NCBI RefSeq assembly: GCF_047511655.1 | Contig: NC_133392.1 | Coordinates: forward strand, 22,892,001 to 22,956,000 | DNA: 64,000 nt | DNA from: Castor canadensis | Lineage: Eukaryota; Chordata; Mammalia; Rodentia; Castoridae | Direction: 5' to 3' | Shown here: piece after piece, positions 47,996-58,560 of the stretch | Layout: every line of letters starts with the position of its first letter | How positions within the stretch are numbered: the stretch's first letter is position 1 | Program-made: the position numbers and the translations under genes | Notes under the pieces: model-generated | Database searches by the model: none | Told to the model about the DNA's origin: nothing | What the model saw: only the letters and a program-made list of their open reading frames with translations

Positions 47996-48874
47996 AAATA
48001 TTGATGAGAAATTATTTACATTTCTGAAAGACAACTTTTTGCTTTTCTGTAACGTAAGGTGTCCAAATTTTTTTGATTATGAATACCAATCAGGCTATGG
48101 CTCTAAAACTTAATATTCCCTGAATCTCTCTATCAATATTTTTATCTGTGTATATGATTACACAGTCACACACACATATACTTATGCATGTATATATATG
48201 TATCTGTATATAAAAATTTTATGCTAATCTGTAATTAAATATTAGCAAGTCTAACATTTAGTTTTTTGATTAAATTAAAATTTCAAGTTCTTTTATTTTC
48301 TTTCTGAAAAAACATCAACTTTTGGTGATATTTGGACACTTATAACTTACTTTGGGGATTACTATTGGAGAGAAAGGATGGTACAATTGAGTGATAGGGA
48401 AGGCAAAAAAAAAAAGGCTGTTGTGCTCCTCCAGATGAGAAATGATGGTGATGCACACTAAACAATGGCATATTTTCATACACGTAATTTAAAAAAATTC
48501 TTAAAGAATTATTGATGTATTATCTCTGCTGGCTTTCAGTGTCAATTATTTTCCTAATAAATGGCTCATTCTTATTCTATTATACTGTAAAGCCTGTTGA
48601 GTTGCTTAATAGGTTCTTGAATGGAAAACACTGTGACACAGACCTTCCTCATCACTAACCTATTACTTGATGTCTTCTGAAAAGGGGAAAGGCTTAGGAA
48701 ATTGCTGGTACTTTCCCTTTGTACTTGTTGATAAAAGTCAATGGAGTGTAGAGCTACAAGAAATAAAATGAACACACATGTATCCACAATATTACTTGGA
48801 GCCAATTTCATCCACATTTGTGTAATTTTGTTCTTAAATGGATAATTAAAATAAGGCATTAAAAATATTGCCTG

Positions 48875-49072
48875 GGCAGGATGCCGGTGGCTCACGCCTG
48901 TAATCCTAGCTACTCAGGAGGCAGAGATCAGGAGGATCATGGTACAAAGTCAGCCACGGCAGATAGTTCCTTGAGACATTATCAAAAAACAAAAACCTTC
49001 ACAAAAAAGGACTGGTGGAGTGGTTCAAAGTATAAGCCCTGAGTTCAAGCCCCAGCACTGTTTAAAAAAAAA
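48875..49072 (+). mobile_element. Young composite SINE, forward, with 8-bp duplication
   Basis: Well-preserved element: GGTGGCTCACGCCTGTAATCC, TACTCAGGAGGCAGAGATCAGG, then the ID-like half GGTGGAGTGGTTCAAAG...GAGTTCAAGCCCCAGCACTG and a poly(A). ATTGCCTG flanks it (48,867-48,874 and 49,073-49,080). Probably among the youngest SINEs in the window. Confidence 0.92.
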
Positions 49073-50234
49073 ATTGCCTGTCCTCCATGAAGTCCCTTGT
49101 ATGGACTGAGAATACGTTCACTTCAATGGAATCATTCTGACAGGTATGTGTGGGAGATGGAACTCTGGGAATGTATACTCTGGGGATGAAAAATCCACTC
49201 TACTTGAACCGATTTTCTTCAGGAACAGGTACATTTTAAAGCTAAAATAACCTAAATTTTGGTACAGAAATAATAGGCTGAGGCCAGAAAAATCTGAATC
49301 CACTATGATTTCTTCTTTTCCATTCTGCCTTTTCCAGTCCTCTGTTTGGAAAGGAATTTATTTGGGTTCTTATTCTTTAACTTGCTTTTTCTTTCTTGGA
49401 GGACTTCCCACACATTTACCCAGACTGGAAAGGAGGTTAGCAGGGCATAGAAAAAAAAGCATTAAGCAAATGATCCTGCAAAGCTCTAAAAAACTTTCTG
49501 AGGGGAGGAAAATAACCACAGTGGGTTTTGACTGAGAGTACTTGTAATTTGGGGAGGACAAGGGATCTGGGGCTCTCTTCTGTTTCTGTTTTAGGGGATC
49601 AGGGCTTGAGTAGTAAAGGTGTTTTTGGAATAACAGTCTATCCTTGTCCTCTAATTACAATAAGACATTCTTTTGTTCTTTCAAGTATTCATAGTTAATG
49701 GCTAAACCTTGCATCTTTGCATTTGTACTTTTCCTGCATTGGTCATAAGAACAATTTAGACTTGTATTTTTTATAACAGTTATCTGGAATGGATTGATAA
49801 CATTGAAGTTTCTCTTCAGTGTTATTACAAAGAGTTTCGCTAATTGAAGAATAATTATCATGCTATGTTACTTTCAAGTGGGTCTCATCACAAACTCAGA
49901 ATTCAAATTTTTTGGTGTGGTTACCATTCTAAGAGAAAATGAACAAAAATGTAATTAAAAACTAAAATTGGCACCATTTTGTAGTTTCATTCATTTATTC
50001 AATTAGTAAATATTCATTATATAGGTTAGTAATTACCATGAGCTTAAGAGAATGTTATTTGTTATTTTCAGAAATACCAAAGAAGTTTGAAGGCATTTCA
50101 AGTCTTAGAAGGGAGCTGTAAATTTGAAAAACCCTTGGGTTTTGAGAAATTCTTTGTAATTTTCAAAGCTCGTTCACCTACTATAAATCTCTACCTGAAC
50201 TTTTGAACAGTAGAAGGAAAGTTGGGGTGGGTTG

Positions 50235-50395
50235 ATATTATAATCATACAATTATAGAATTTTAGGAGTAGAAGGGATTTTAAAGGTCATCTAATGCAGC
50301 TACTTAATTTTAATGGCTAGGAAGCTCAGAGGTTGTGATTTGTCTGAGGTCCCACAATAAACTAGTGGCAAAGCATCCAGCACTGACTTGCTAAT
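50235..50395 (+). mobile_element. MIR-class relic
   Basis: ATAGAATTTTAGGAGTAGAAGGGATTTTAAAGGTCATCTAATGC, AGGAAGCTCAGAGG and CAATAAACTAGTGGCAAAGC follow the layout of a mammal-wide MIR-type repeat. It lies 1.3 kb upstream of SORCS1. Confidence 0.55.
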
Positions 50396-50509
50396 GGGGA
50401 TCTCAAGGTATGTGTCACTGGGCAAGGCACCAAGTGACACAGAGTACACATGGCATTGTGCTGTCTTTCTTGCTTTTATTTGATACACAGATATATAAAA
50501 TGAATATTT

Positions 50510-50640
50510 ATTGAATTAATGACTGACAGTGTTCCTACCATCAGGGTACTGTGCCAAGCACTGAGGATAAAATGGCTAACTCAACAAACAGGTCACTTCT
50601 CCCAAGTTCGAAATTTGGTTTTCCTGTCCTCAGTGCGTTT
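50510..50640 (+). mobile_element. Ancient mammalian repeat (L2/MIR class)
   Basis: GGGTACTGTGCCAAGCACTGAGGATAAAATGGC matches the conserved GTGCCAGGCACTG region of the same class, just upstream of SORCS1. Confidence 0.5.
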
Positions 50641-50691
50641 TCAGTCTCTCGGGAAAGCCAAGATGTATATGCCTGCAAAAACACTTCTTGG

Positions 50692-50723
50692 AACATTGGG
50701 TTTAAGAAACATTGGGTTTAAGA
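50692..50723 (+). repeat. Perfect 16-bp tandem duplication
   Basis: The 16-mer AACATTGGGTTTAAGA occurs twice back to back (50,692-50,707 and 50,708-50,723). A weaker third echo (ATATTGGGTTCAAA) lies near 50,755. It is probably a small replication-slippage duplication. Confidence 0.9.
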
Positions 50724-50837
50724 AACTGTTTTCAAAAGTAATGGTATTCAGTAATATTGGGTTCAAATACAGCAAGTGCAGTAGGAGGTTAAGAAGGAAA
50801 TGCAAGCTTAGTCATAGACAAAAAAAAATCTCCCAAA

Positions 50838-50840
<3 letters not shown>

Positions 50841-50889
<49 letters not shown>
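50841..50889 (+). repeat. (CA)n microsatellite about 0.8 kb upstream of the SORCS1 start
   Basis: An uninterrupted CA dinucleotide run of about 24 units. It lies some 230 bp before the CpG island and 768 bp before the SORCS1 ATG. Such runs are length-polymorphic and can adopt Z-DNA. Confidence 0.97.
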
Positions 50890-50891
<2 letters not shown>

Positions 50892-51119
50892 TAATTACAT
50901 CACTCTCATGCTGCTTTTCTGGGATCTCCCTCTGGTCAGGACACTCTGGTTCTGCTCAGAGTGAGAGCTAGATGCCAACTCACTCAGAAAGAGCAAGAGC
51001 CCACCCATTCCTAGCTTCTAAACTGGAAGAGCCCAGAAAAAGAGAAAAAGGGAAACGGCAACAGAGGCTGATAGAAACCTAACAGGAATAGGGAAAAACT
51101 CCGACTCAGCGACAGCTCC

Positions 51120-52110
51120 AGGAGCCCCGGGCCAGGCGCCCCCACGGGAAGTGTGCTAGGGCTCCTCGCGGGGACTCGCTGCTGCGGGGGCGCAGAGCGG
51201 GCGGCGACAAGGAGCGGGCGGTGGCGGCGCCTGCGGGGCCAGGGTGGGTCGGCTGTTGTGCGTCCCGCGCCCACGGCATATCCAGTGCCCACGGAGCTTC
51301 CGTGCGCGCAGCCCCGGTGCGCAGCGCAGGGACGCGGCGCCTGGAGCCCAGGCAGCGCCCGCCCTCCTTCCCTCCCTCCCGCGTCGCCCGCCAGCGCCAG
51401 CGCCCGCTCCGCCTGTGACTTCAGTTCAGCTCCACCCCCGCGTGGCGGCGGCTAGCTCCGTCCGAACCCGCGCTCGGCACAAGCCCAGCCCGGGCGAGAG
51501 ACCGCCACCTGCCCGGCGCCTCTGTCCCTCGCCCCACCGCGGCCCAACTTGGATGGAGTTGGGGTCCTGAGCGCCCACCTCGCCGCCGCCAGCAGAGAGC
51601 TCCGCGCCGCCACCTTCGGTCTGGGACCCCCCTCTCCTCTCAGCTCCGTTCCCGCGATGGGAAAAGTTGGCGCCGGCGGCGGCTCCCCAGCCGGGCTGAG
51701 CGCGCTCCTCGTCGGCGCGGGGCTTTTGGTCTTCTTAACCCCGGGCGTCTGCAGCGGCGGTTCTTGCTGCCCTTCGCCGCACCCCAGCTCGTCCTCACGC
51801 TGGACCACGACCCCAGGGGGCTTTTCTCACCAGGGATCACCAGAGAGGGGTCCTGCCACGCCCCTGCCCCTGCGTGTGCGCCCTCTGTTTGCAGTGGCCC
51901 CCGGAGACCGAGCGCTGTCCCTGGAGCGAGCCCGGGGCACCGGTATATCCATAGCGGGTGCTGCACGCTCTAGCCGAAGGAGAAGGAGGGGAGCTGAACA
52001 GGAGAAGGCAGATCGGGGAGAAGGTGGAAGTAGGAGCCCCAGGGGACTACTAAGGGATGGAGGGCAGCAGGAGCCAGGGACTCTGGAGCGGGACCCGGAC
52101 AAAGCCACCC
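51120..52110 (+). promoter_or_regulatory. SORCS1: CpG-island promoter, 5'UTR and exon 1 of SORCS1
   Basis: This is the only strongly GC-rich, CpG-dense block in the window, with sharp edges against AT-rich flanks. It covers the sequence before the SORCS1 ATG and most of exon 1. GC-box-like GGGCGG-type motifs occur near 51,197-51,225, and an NRF1-like alternating CG/GC stretch lies near 51,302-51,325. I see no convincing TATA box, as expected of a dispersed CpG-island promoter. The transcription start cannot be fixed from sequence; a 5'UTR of roughly 100-450 nt is plausible. Open frames on both strands here are composition artefacts of few AT-rich stop codons. Confidence 0.85.
51553..51570 (+). 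CDS. Five-codon upstream ORF in the probable SORCS1 5'UTR
   Basis: An ATG at 51,553 opens a frame reading M-E-L-G-S followed by TGA, ending 86 nt before the SORCS1 ATG. Its context is weak (T at -3, G at +4), so most ribosomes would be expected to scan past or reinitiate. It matters only if transcription starts upstream of 51,553, which is not known. It is an inference, not a proven translated element. Confidence 0.4.
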   Translation: MELGS

Positions 52111-52214
52111 GCTTCCGGATGGAGGAACTAAGACTGACCAGCACCACGTTTGCGCTCACAGGCGACTCAGCACACAACCAAGCCATGGTCCACTGGTCTG
52201 GCCACAACAGCAGC
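51657..52214 (+). CDS. SORCS1: SORCS1 coding exon 1 (N-terminal 186 residues; partial gene)
   Basis: First coding exon of the type I membrane receptor SorCS1, a VPS10-domain sorting receptor of neurons that moves cargo such as neurexin, AMPA receptors and APP between endosomes, Golgi and plasma membrane (family knowledge). The start ATG has G at -3 and G at +4, a good Kozak context, and the protein opens MGKVGAGGGS, which I recognise as SORCS1 and not SORCS3. Residues 1 to about 33 form a signal peptide with a leucine-rich core. Residues 34-111 are a variable propeptide ending in five arginines (107-111), the expected furin-type site. Residues 112-155 are charged and low complexity. From residue 156 (MEELRLTSTTFALTGDSAHN) the sequence matches the highly conserved lead-in to the VPS10 beta-propeller. 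The exon ends in phase 0 at a GTGAGT donor (186 whole codons). The remaining roughly 980 residues lie on exons outside the window. No frameshift or stop is seen. Confidence 0.95.
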
Positions 52215-52220
52215 GTGAGT
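52215..52220 (+). other. SORCS1: Splice donor of SORCS1 exon 1
   Basis: GTGAGT directly follows the codons for HNSS, giving a near-consensus 5' splice site. The next residue in SorCS1 proteins is valine, so the GTG here could mimic coding sequence, but the frame then runs into non-homologous residues and a stop at about 52,247. That places the exon boundary at 52,214. Confidence 0.93.
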
Positions 52221-55200
52221 AGAATGGGACTGGGGGCAAAGGGGTGAAGGTGGAAAGGGTTAAAGTCCACTGTGTGATCTGAGGGAGAAATCGGGTTTCT
52301 GGTTTTGGGAGATGCTGCAAACTGGTCTACCCTGCTTACCTCCCTCAGGAGTTAATATTACCTACTAAGAGACCAACACCATCAAAGTCCTCTGCAAATC
52401 TCTAATAAAGGTTTGAACTGGGCATACAAATCCGTCTTTTCTGTTTCTTCAGTCACATTGGTAGTGGAACTGAAGACCAAGCAAACAGAAGAGGGTTAAA
52501 CTCTTCTTAGTGCAGAGAGTAAAGGGTTAAAATTCCAGACCAACTGACACTCCATCAGGTGACTTTCCCTTTACTTGCTAGACTTATGGACCAGATGAAG
52601 ACTTAGTGGATGTAAGACTTTTTGTTTTATTTTATGCAGAGTTCCAAACCCATTCTTCCTCACAGAGAAGGAGAACTGCGGTGGAATATAAGATGCCCTT
52701 TAGTATAGCCTCTGTTTGTGGGGACCAAGTGGATGCAAGTTTCAGGGCAGGAACTCTCCAGCATCTTCTAACAGCACTAGCAAGTGTGTTTGAGAGCTGG
52801 GGCTTTCCAGTGCATGAAAGAGCAGTTGTTCTCTGGCATGATCAACGTCAGGAAGATCAGATATATCCCAGTGACAACAACTCCCTGTTCTCCCCCATTG
52901 CCTGACCTCCTCTAGTTAGGAGTAAAAATAAAGGCTTAGCATTCCCTTTATGAAGGCAGGAAAGGGATTTCTGGATTCCAGGAGGGAGTTCCATAGAACT
53001 CAGGGTACAAGTTCATGGTGGTATCAGCAAAGATTTTAGATTTTTGGAAAAGCCTTCATGTCTGGAATCTGAAAGAGTTGTTCCAGTTTAAATTGAATCT
53101 AGAAACTTCAATGAGCTGAAATAGTAAAGAACCAGCTTTGATGGCAATAACCGAAAACGATTTAAAAGTGTAGAAAGTTCTCCAGGCAGCTATTAAATAG
53201 ACAAGAAGAACATAAAATCAAAGATTTATAAAATGAAAAAAATCCAAGTTGTGGCTGTAATCAGATAATAGAGATTGTAGTGTTTGTAATGTGCACACTT
53301 TAAGCAACCCGGTACCTTAGAAAATGTTTTCTGTTGTGGTATAACTGCCAGAGACCTTCTAGAGAAATGCCACTAGTGAGTTGTATCCATTTTCAGCCTT
53401 TTAATGAGAGTTGGGAGCATTTTTTAAAATATAGCCCGTCATTATGGATTCTTTGTATTACCTCAAATCATGACACATAGTACCTTATATTGATGTCTCT
53501 GTCTTGAGAGTACCAGCAGCGTTTTCCCTACAATGCAGATTTCTTAACAGAGACTGTGGTTTTATATAGTTCTCAGGAGTGGTTTAATCAAATAATTGAA
53601 GCTGAAATTCTTTCAATTCGAGTTCTGGACACCCATGCCCTCATCCCTTACCTTAGCTATTATACTGTTCATATCATAACCACTAAAATTAATCCTATAA
53701 TTTGAACTTGAATCTTCTTAAGCTGATTGAATTACTTTCACACTGCTTTAAGTGATTAACTCAGAGCTCTGGCTTTAAGGGAGATTTTAAACACATCACA
53801 TATGTTCCATCTTGTTGTATTAAGAACTAAAAACTTTGGACTCAAGATATTTCTAGCTTTTAATGTAATTTAGGCTGTAAAATATCACTTACCCATTAGA
53901 CCTCTACTTCAGTTCATCTAGTGAAATATAAAAAGTACATATTTGGCAAATTTTAACCTTCATTGAAGAAATGGTGCCAGCTTTTTATGTACTTTATTTT
54001 TATTATAAAGGGTGCTTGTAAGTCCAGTGGGGCTTATTAGGGTTGGGGTTTAGGACAGGCAAGCAAGTCTGAGATAATGTGGGAAATAACCAAGGTGGTG
54101 AAGGTTGAAGATCTAAACACCCAAATCATGTTAACTGATAGCATGAAATTTCTACCCTTTGACAGTAGAAATCCGTAACATTTATACATAATTATTATTT
54201 TTTCTTTTTATGTATACATATTGCTAGTGGAGAAAGAGGAATAGTTTTTTATTCACCCCTCTCCCCAATAAAACCCATCCTAATTATCTGGACCAGACTC
54301 ATAGGAAGTAAAGATTAATATATTTTGTAAAGGGAAGGGAGGCAGAAAGAAACTTTTTGGCAACTTTTGTGAAATGAAAACAGAGTGAAGAGATGAATTC
54401 TGGTTCTGCTTTTTTGTGATTTGATCATGGCAACTTGATCATGCTCTGGTCCTGGATTTTCCCAAATCTAATGGCAATGCCTGTCAGATTAATTAAAGAG
54501 TATTGAATGCCAGGATATACATATGTAGGCAGTACAACTATGAAGTCTTCTATAAGTATTTGGAATTCTCTCACATCTCCCTCCTCCATAGTGAGAAATC
54601 CACTAACCTACCTTGAGGGCAAAATTGGGGGCTCTCATCTTTTCATATTTCAATGTTCTTCTCCATAAATTCACCCTTTAGTCCATTCAGGATATGAATA
54701 TCCTCTAAATCTGTCTCACCTTTAGCTAAAAACCTGTGCTAAGAAGAGCCTCTGATTACAATAACACCTGCATTCAAGGTGCAAATGTATGGTAATTATA
54801 GGCTGCCTGTCAAACTGGAGAGGAATTCTGGATTGTTCACTCATCTTTCCTTCTCTTTTCTGCCCCCTCAGCTGTTGGACTTAAGCAGTTGTGTAAAGAC
54901 ATGACTGTTTTGCTTCATCCGTGGGTGTGATGTGATTCTTCTATACTGCAGTCTTCTTGCTTGATGGAAACTGTTGCTAGAGTTGGTGGAACACCTGGGG
55001 GGATCTTCTGGCATGAAAGGTGCTGGGTATGAATCATTTGTCATGAGCTTGGTGTCGTAAGCAAGAACATATTGTTCCTACCCTACTCATCTCAGGCATG
55101 CTGTGCCCTGATCTAAATTTGTATAGTAATCCTTAGAGTGTTAAAAATATATTTGTCTGTATATGTATGCATGATAGTGTATGTGTTTTTTCCTTCATTC

Positions 55201-55539
55201 CAAGGAATTTCAAGTGCTATACTCACTAATCTTTACAAAGCCCTTGATAGTAGGTGACAAGTGTTAATATCCCTTTTTCATACTTTCATGCTGGAGTTAA
55301 TTCAAATATTTCAATTCACCATACTGCCTCTTTTTCACTGGCAATAGTGTTAAAAGATTTGTTTGCAGAGACTTTTACTTGTCTTATATTTGCTATTAGA
55401 AGAATTTTATTGCTGCATTTGTCATGGAGCATGATGATTTAGGTGGTTTTGATATACCTCTTTGACTTTGGTTGTTCTGGGACTTGACATTTTCCATCCA
55501 ACTTTGGTGAATAAACTGAGTCTCAGCTAAGGCCTGGTA

Positions 55540-55725
55540 GATGCCTTACAGTTATCAGCCCACTTAATTTTCATGAAAATATCATGAGTAAGTATTTTTT
55601 ATTGCCATCACATAGAGGAGGAAGCTGAGGCTCCAGAAGGGCTAGAAGAACTGCCAAGAGGAAACTGGGGGTCTGTGGCAGAGCAGGGACTGGCACCCAG
55701 AGTGATCCAACTCCCAAAACCTTGT
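55540..55725 (+). mobile_element. MIR relic in intron 1
   Basis: CACTTAATTTTCATGAAAATATC, AGAGGAGGAAGCTGAGGCTCCAG and GTGGCAGAGCAGGGACTGGCACCCAG form a clear MIR, forward. Confidence 0.75.
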
Positions 55726-56269
55726 GAAGTTTTAAGTAGAACAGAAAAATTAAGACCTTTTAGAATCTGTATGATTAATAATCCTGTTTTGAGTTGAATT
55801 CTGACGATGGTGGGGAGGGTGTACTCTTAGCTGGAAGCTTCATCTCCTTGTAGTAAAGCAAGGATTTTACAATATGCCTGTCACAGTGCACTCTATCTTT
55901 AGTAGTGATTTGGTTTTCTCATCCATCTACCTCTTCATCTTTCACAAGATCAGGAATCTGTACATGGTGACTGAAGAAGGGTGGCCTGTGATCATTCAGC
56001 TATCAGGTCTGTTTTTTTTCAGGAACAGATTCCCTTTCTAATTTAATGACAAATCTGTTCCTATAGAGAGGTTACATATGAACATTTCATTTGTCTTTGT
56101 TTTGATATAGGTTTTATTTTTTTGACCTGAGTTTCTTTTTAAGGAACATGATAAAAAGATTTTACCTTTTTCTAGCGAGCTGACAAGATTACTTCTCTGA
56201 CCAGTCCCTTATGCTTTTAAGTAATGCTAATGTGATGTGGCACAGAAGGCAGAAATATTGGAAGCAAAC

Positions 56270-56455
56270 AGATTTGAGTTTGAATCTTCACTTTCCCACT
56301 TACCTGCATGTTGCCTTGAGTAAGACAGTTAAATTCTTTGAGCCTCAGTCTCCTCATTTAATATGTGAGGATAATATATGAAGGATTTTTCTTGAAGATT
56401 TGACATCGTGTATACAAAATATCTTGAATACAGTAAGTGCTGAATAAGTGATATT
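56270..56455 (-). mobile_element. MIR relic in intron 1, reverse
   Basis: CTTTGAGCCTCAGTCTCCTCATTTAATATG, then GAGGATAATATATGAAGG and CAGTAAGTGCTGAATAAGTG. Confidence 0.75.
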
Positions 56456-57214
56456 TACACTTTTGGGTGAAAAAAATGTTCTCCACTGGGAATTAAGAAT
56501 TTGGGGCTATAGAACTGGCTCTATTCAAAAGATAGATATATAGTGTTAGTGAGCTGCAATTTTGTGGCCTCGATTCTATCCTCTGTGAAATAACTCTAAT
56601 AGAGTACAACACCACTCAACTCCCTTAAAATAACTTTAATATTAGTTCAACCTGTAGGTATTGGGCACCTTTTAAATTTAACTAAAGGGGCTGGGAATGT
56701 TTGGGATGAAGAAATGACACAGCGACCTCATCTTTGACCTATAAGTGAGCAATCCTTTTATTTCACCTGATTCTTCCTTTTCCCACAGTTCATGTACATA
56801 CTTACTTATAGGAGTTTAAGAACTTTGCGATCCAAGTAAGTAAGCAATCATTTCAATCTGGCACATAGATTCACAGCCAGAGTTTATTAAGTTTATTGTA
56901 TGACATCTTCATGTTGAGTAATATTTGGACCCAAAGGCCAGAGAAGGGGCTGATGTGAAATTAGAGAGATGCATTTCTTAGATATTCAATGGGATTTTCT
57001 AGAGTAAATTGGCTTGAATGTCAACTCTGGAAATTATAGCCACATTCTTTTAAAGAAGAACATTAGAAACTTGCAGGCCAGGCTACAAAAGCTGGTATAA
57101 AAGTTGTATTTACATGTGTGAATAATAATTGCCCACATGTAAGGACTCGTTGCTATGTACTAGCAACGTTACTTACATCCTGGCAAGAACTTTAAATAAA
57201 TTTTATTTGCTTTT

Positions 57215-57300
57215 AATTCAGCAAACACTTATTGAACTCTAATATTTGTCAGTCATCATGAAAAGAATCCCTGCCTTCAAAGAACTTTCATTCTTACACC
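57215..57300 (+). mobile_element. Ancient mammalian repeat fragment in intron 1
   Basis: CAGCAAACACTTATTGAACTC...AATCCCTGCCTTCAAAGAAC shows the same ancient layout, truncated. Confidence 0.5.
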
Positions 57301-58429
57301 TAAAGAATCCTCCTAAGAGATGGCGAGAGAAGCCTGTCCTCTGAAAGCAAAACATGCTGTAGGAGTTTAGAGGAAGATGACCATCTCCTGGCAAGGTCGA
57401 CTTCACGATTTCTTGTAGAAATGGTACCTCAACTCACCCTTGAAATATAGAGGAAATTGTAGTTAACAGTTGGAGGTTATAACAAAGATATTTTGAGCTG
57501 AATGGACGGCATTAATAAAGGTCAAAAAAAGAGTCATACACATGACTATCTGTATCCAGGAAATTAACCTAATTTAGTTAAAAACTATGGTGAACTAAGG
57601 TTTTAATCTTATAAAGAGTTTTAAAATTATGATGTAAGCAAAAAATCACGCACAACAATCTTGTAGTAAGTTTGGGTATATTCCAGCATCAATCAGAAAA
57701 TAGAAACTTATGTGGTCACTGAAAGCTGTGATTGCCTTTACTTGTACATTAAATCTCAGTTGAAGTCATCATTGTTTCAGTTTTACCTTGACATTTTTAA
57801 CACACAGATTTTAACAAAAGGAGTTTCTTTTGTTTAAGTTCTGGATTGGGAAAATGATTGGCTGTGTCACCTAGATAATAAGTTAATTTGCCCCCTGCTA
57901 GCTTGTGTTAACTCACTAAACATATGTAAAAGATTTGTCCTGTCTTGTGTATGTCTCAATTCCCACCCTATATCCCTGGCTAGAAAGTGCGGATAATACA
58001 CTTATTTCTTCTGGAAATGAAATTGTCCAAATGGCATCTCTGCAGTGGTCAAAGAGGATGATAGGTAAGAGATGTGGTCAGGGCAAGGTGGGGCCATTCA
58101 TGGAAGTAGAATGGTTATTCTTGGGGAGCTCAAACTGTTCATTTGAGATGTATGGACTAGTTAAATGGATGGCATGAAAAGATGGTGGATTCTTAATTTG
58201 CACAGTCTTTGATAGAGCCTATTTGAAGATGCATGTAAGATTTTCTTTTTAAATAGGATGTGAATGCTATTTCTCTGTGAAAATTTACATGTGTATGAAA
58301 GATATTTTGTCTATTTCTATAGCTCTCCTGAATGTTGTTATACCACTTTAGTCCAGTTATAGCTCTTTTTTTATCTTTGCAAAATGCTTCAGTTTTCAGA
58401 GATTGGAACATTACTTCCATTACTTCAGT

Positions 58430-58560
58430 TTTATTCTCACCTCAATCCTATAAGATAGGAAAGACAAATATCATCTACATTTCTCACTTCAGGAAACCAA
58501 AGTGCTGTTAGCAGGCCAGTTAGTGTAACAAGAAGGGCAGAAGCAGTGCTCTCACTATAT
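58430..58560 (+). mobile_element. MIR-like relic in intron 1
   Basis: ATTCTCACCTCAATCCTATAAGATAGG and a decayed CAGGAAACCAAAG...GGCAGAAGCAG tail. Confidence 0.55.

Larger units (their letters stand above)
47996..50840. other. SORCS1 distal 5' flank, mostly unique
   Basis: Only one young SINE, a MIR-class relic, an ancient repeat and a 16-bp duplication are recognised. Short frames have no support. Confidence 0.5.

Noticed and set aside
50519..50971. Open frame of 150 codons upstream of SORCS1
   Set aside because: It reads through the CA microsatellite (Thr-His repeat) and an ancient repeat. No homology.
51244..51570. Several long overlapping open frames on both strands in the CpG island
   Set aside because: High GC reduces stop codons. 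Frames overlap on both strands and give low-complexity Pro/Arg/Ala peptides. Only the SORCS1 frame has homology.
51549..51656. Upstream in-frame extension of the SORCS1 reading frame
   Set aside because: The extension begins with TTG and contains no in-frame ATG. The ATG at 51,657 has a good Kozak context and matches the known protein start.
52606..52905. Open frame of about 99 codons shortly after SORCS1 exon 1
   Set aside because: No recognised domain, no splice-acceptor logic, and it does not continue the VPS10 domain expected in exon 2. Most likely chance.
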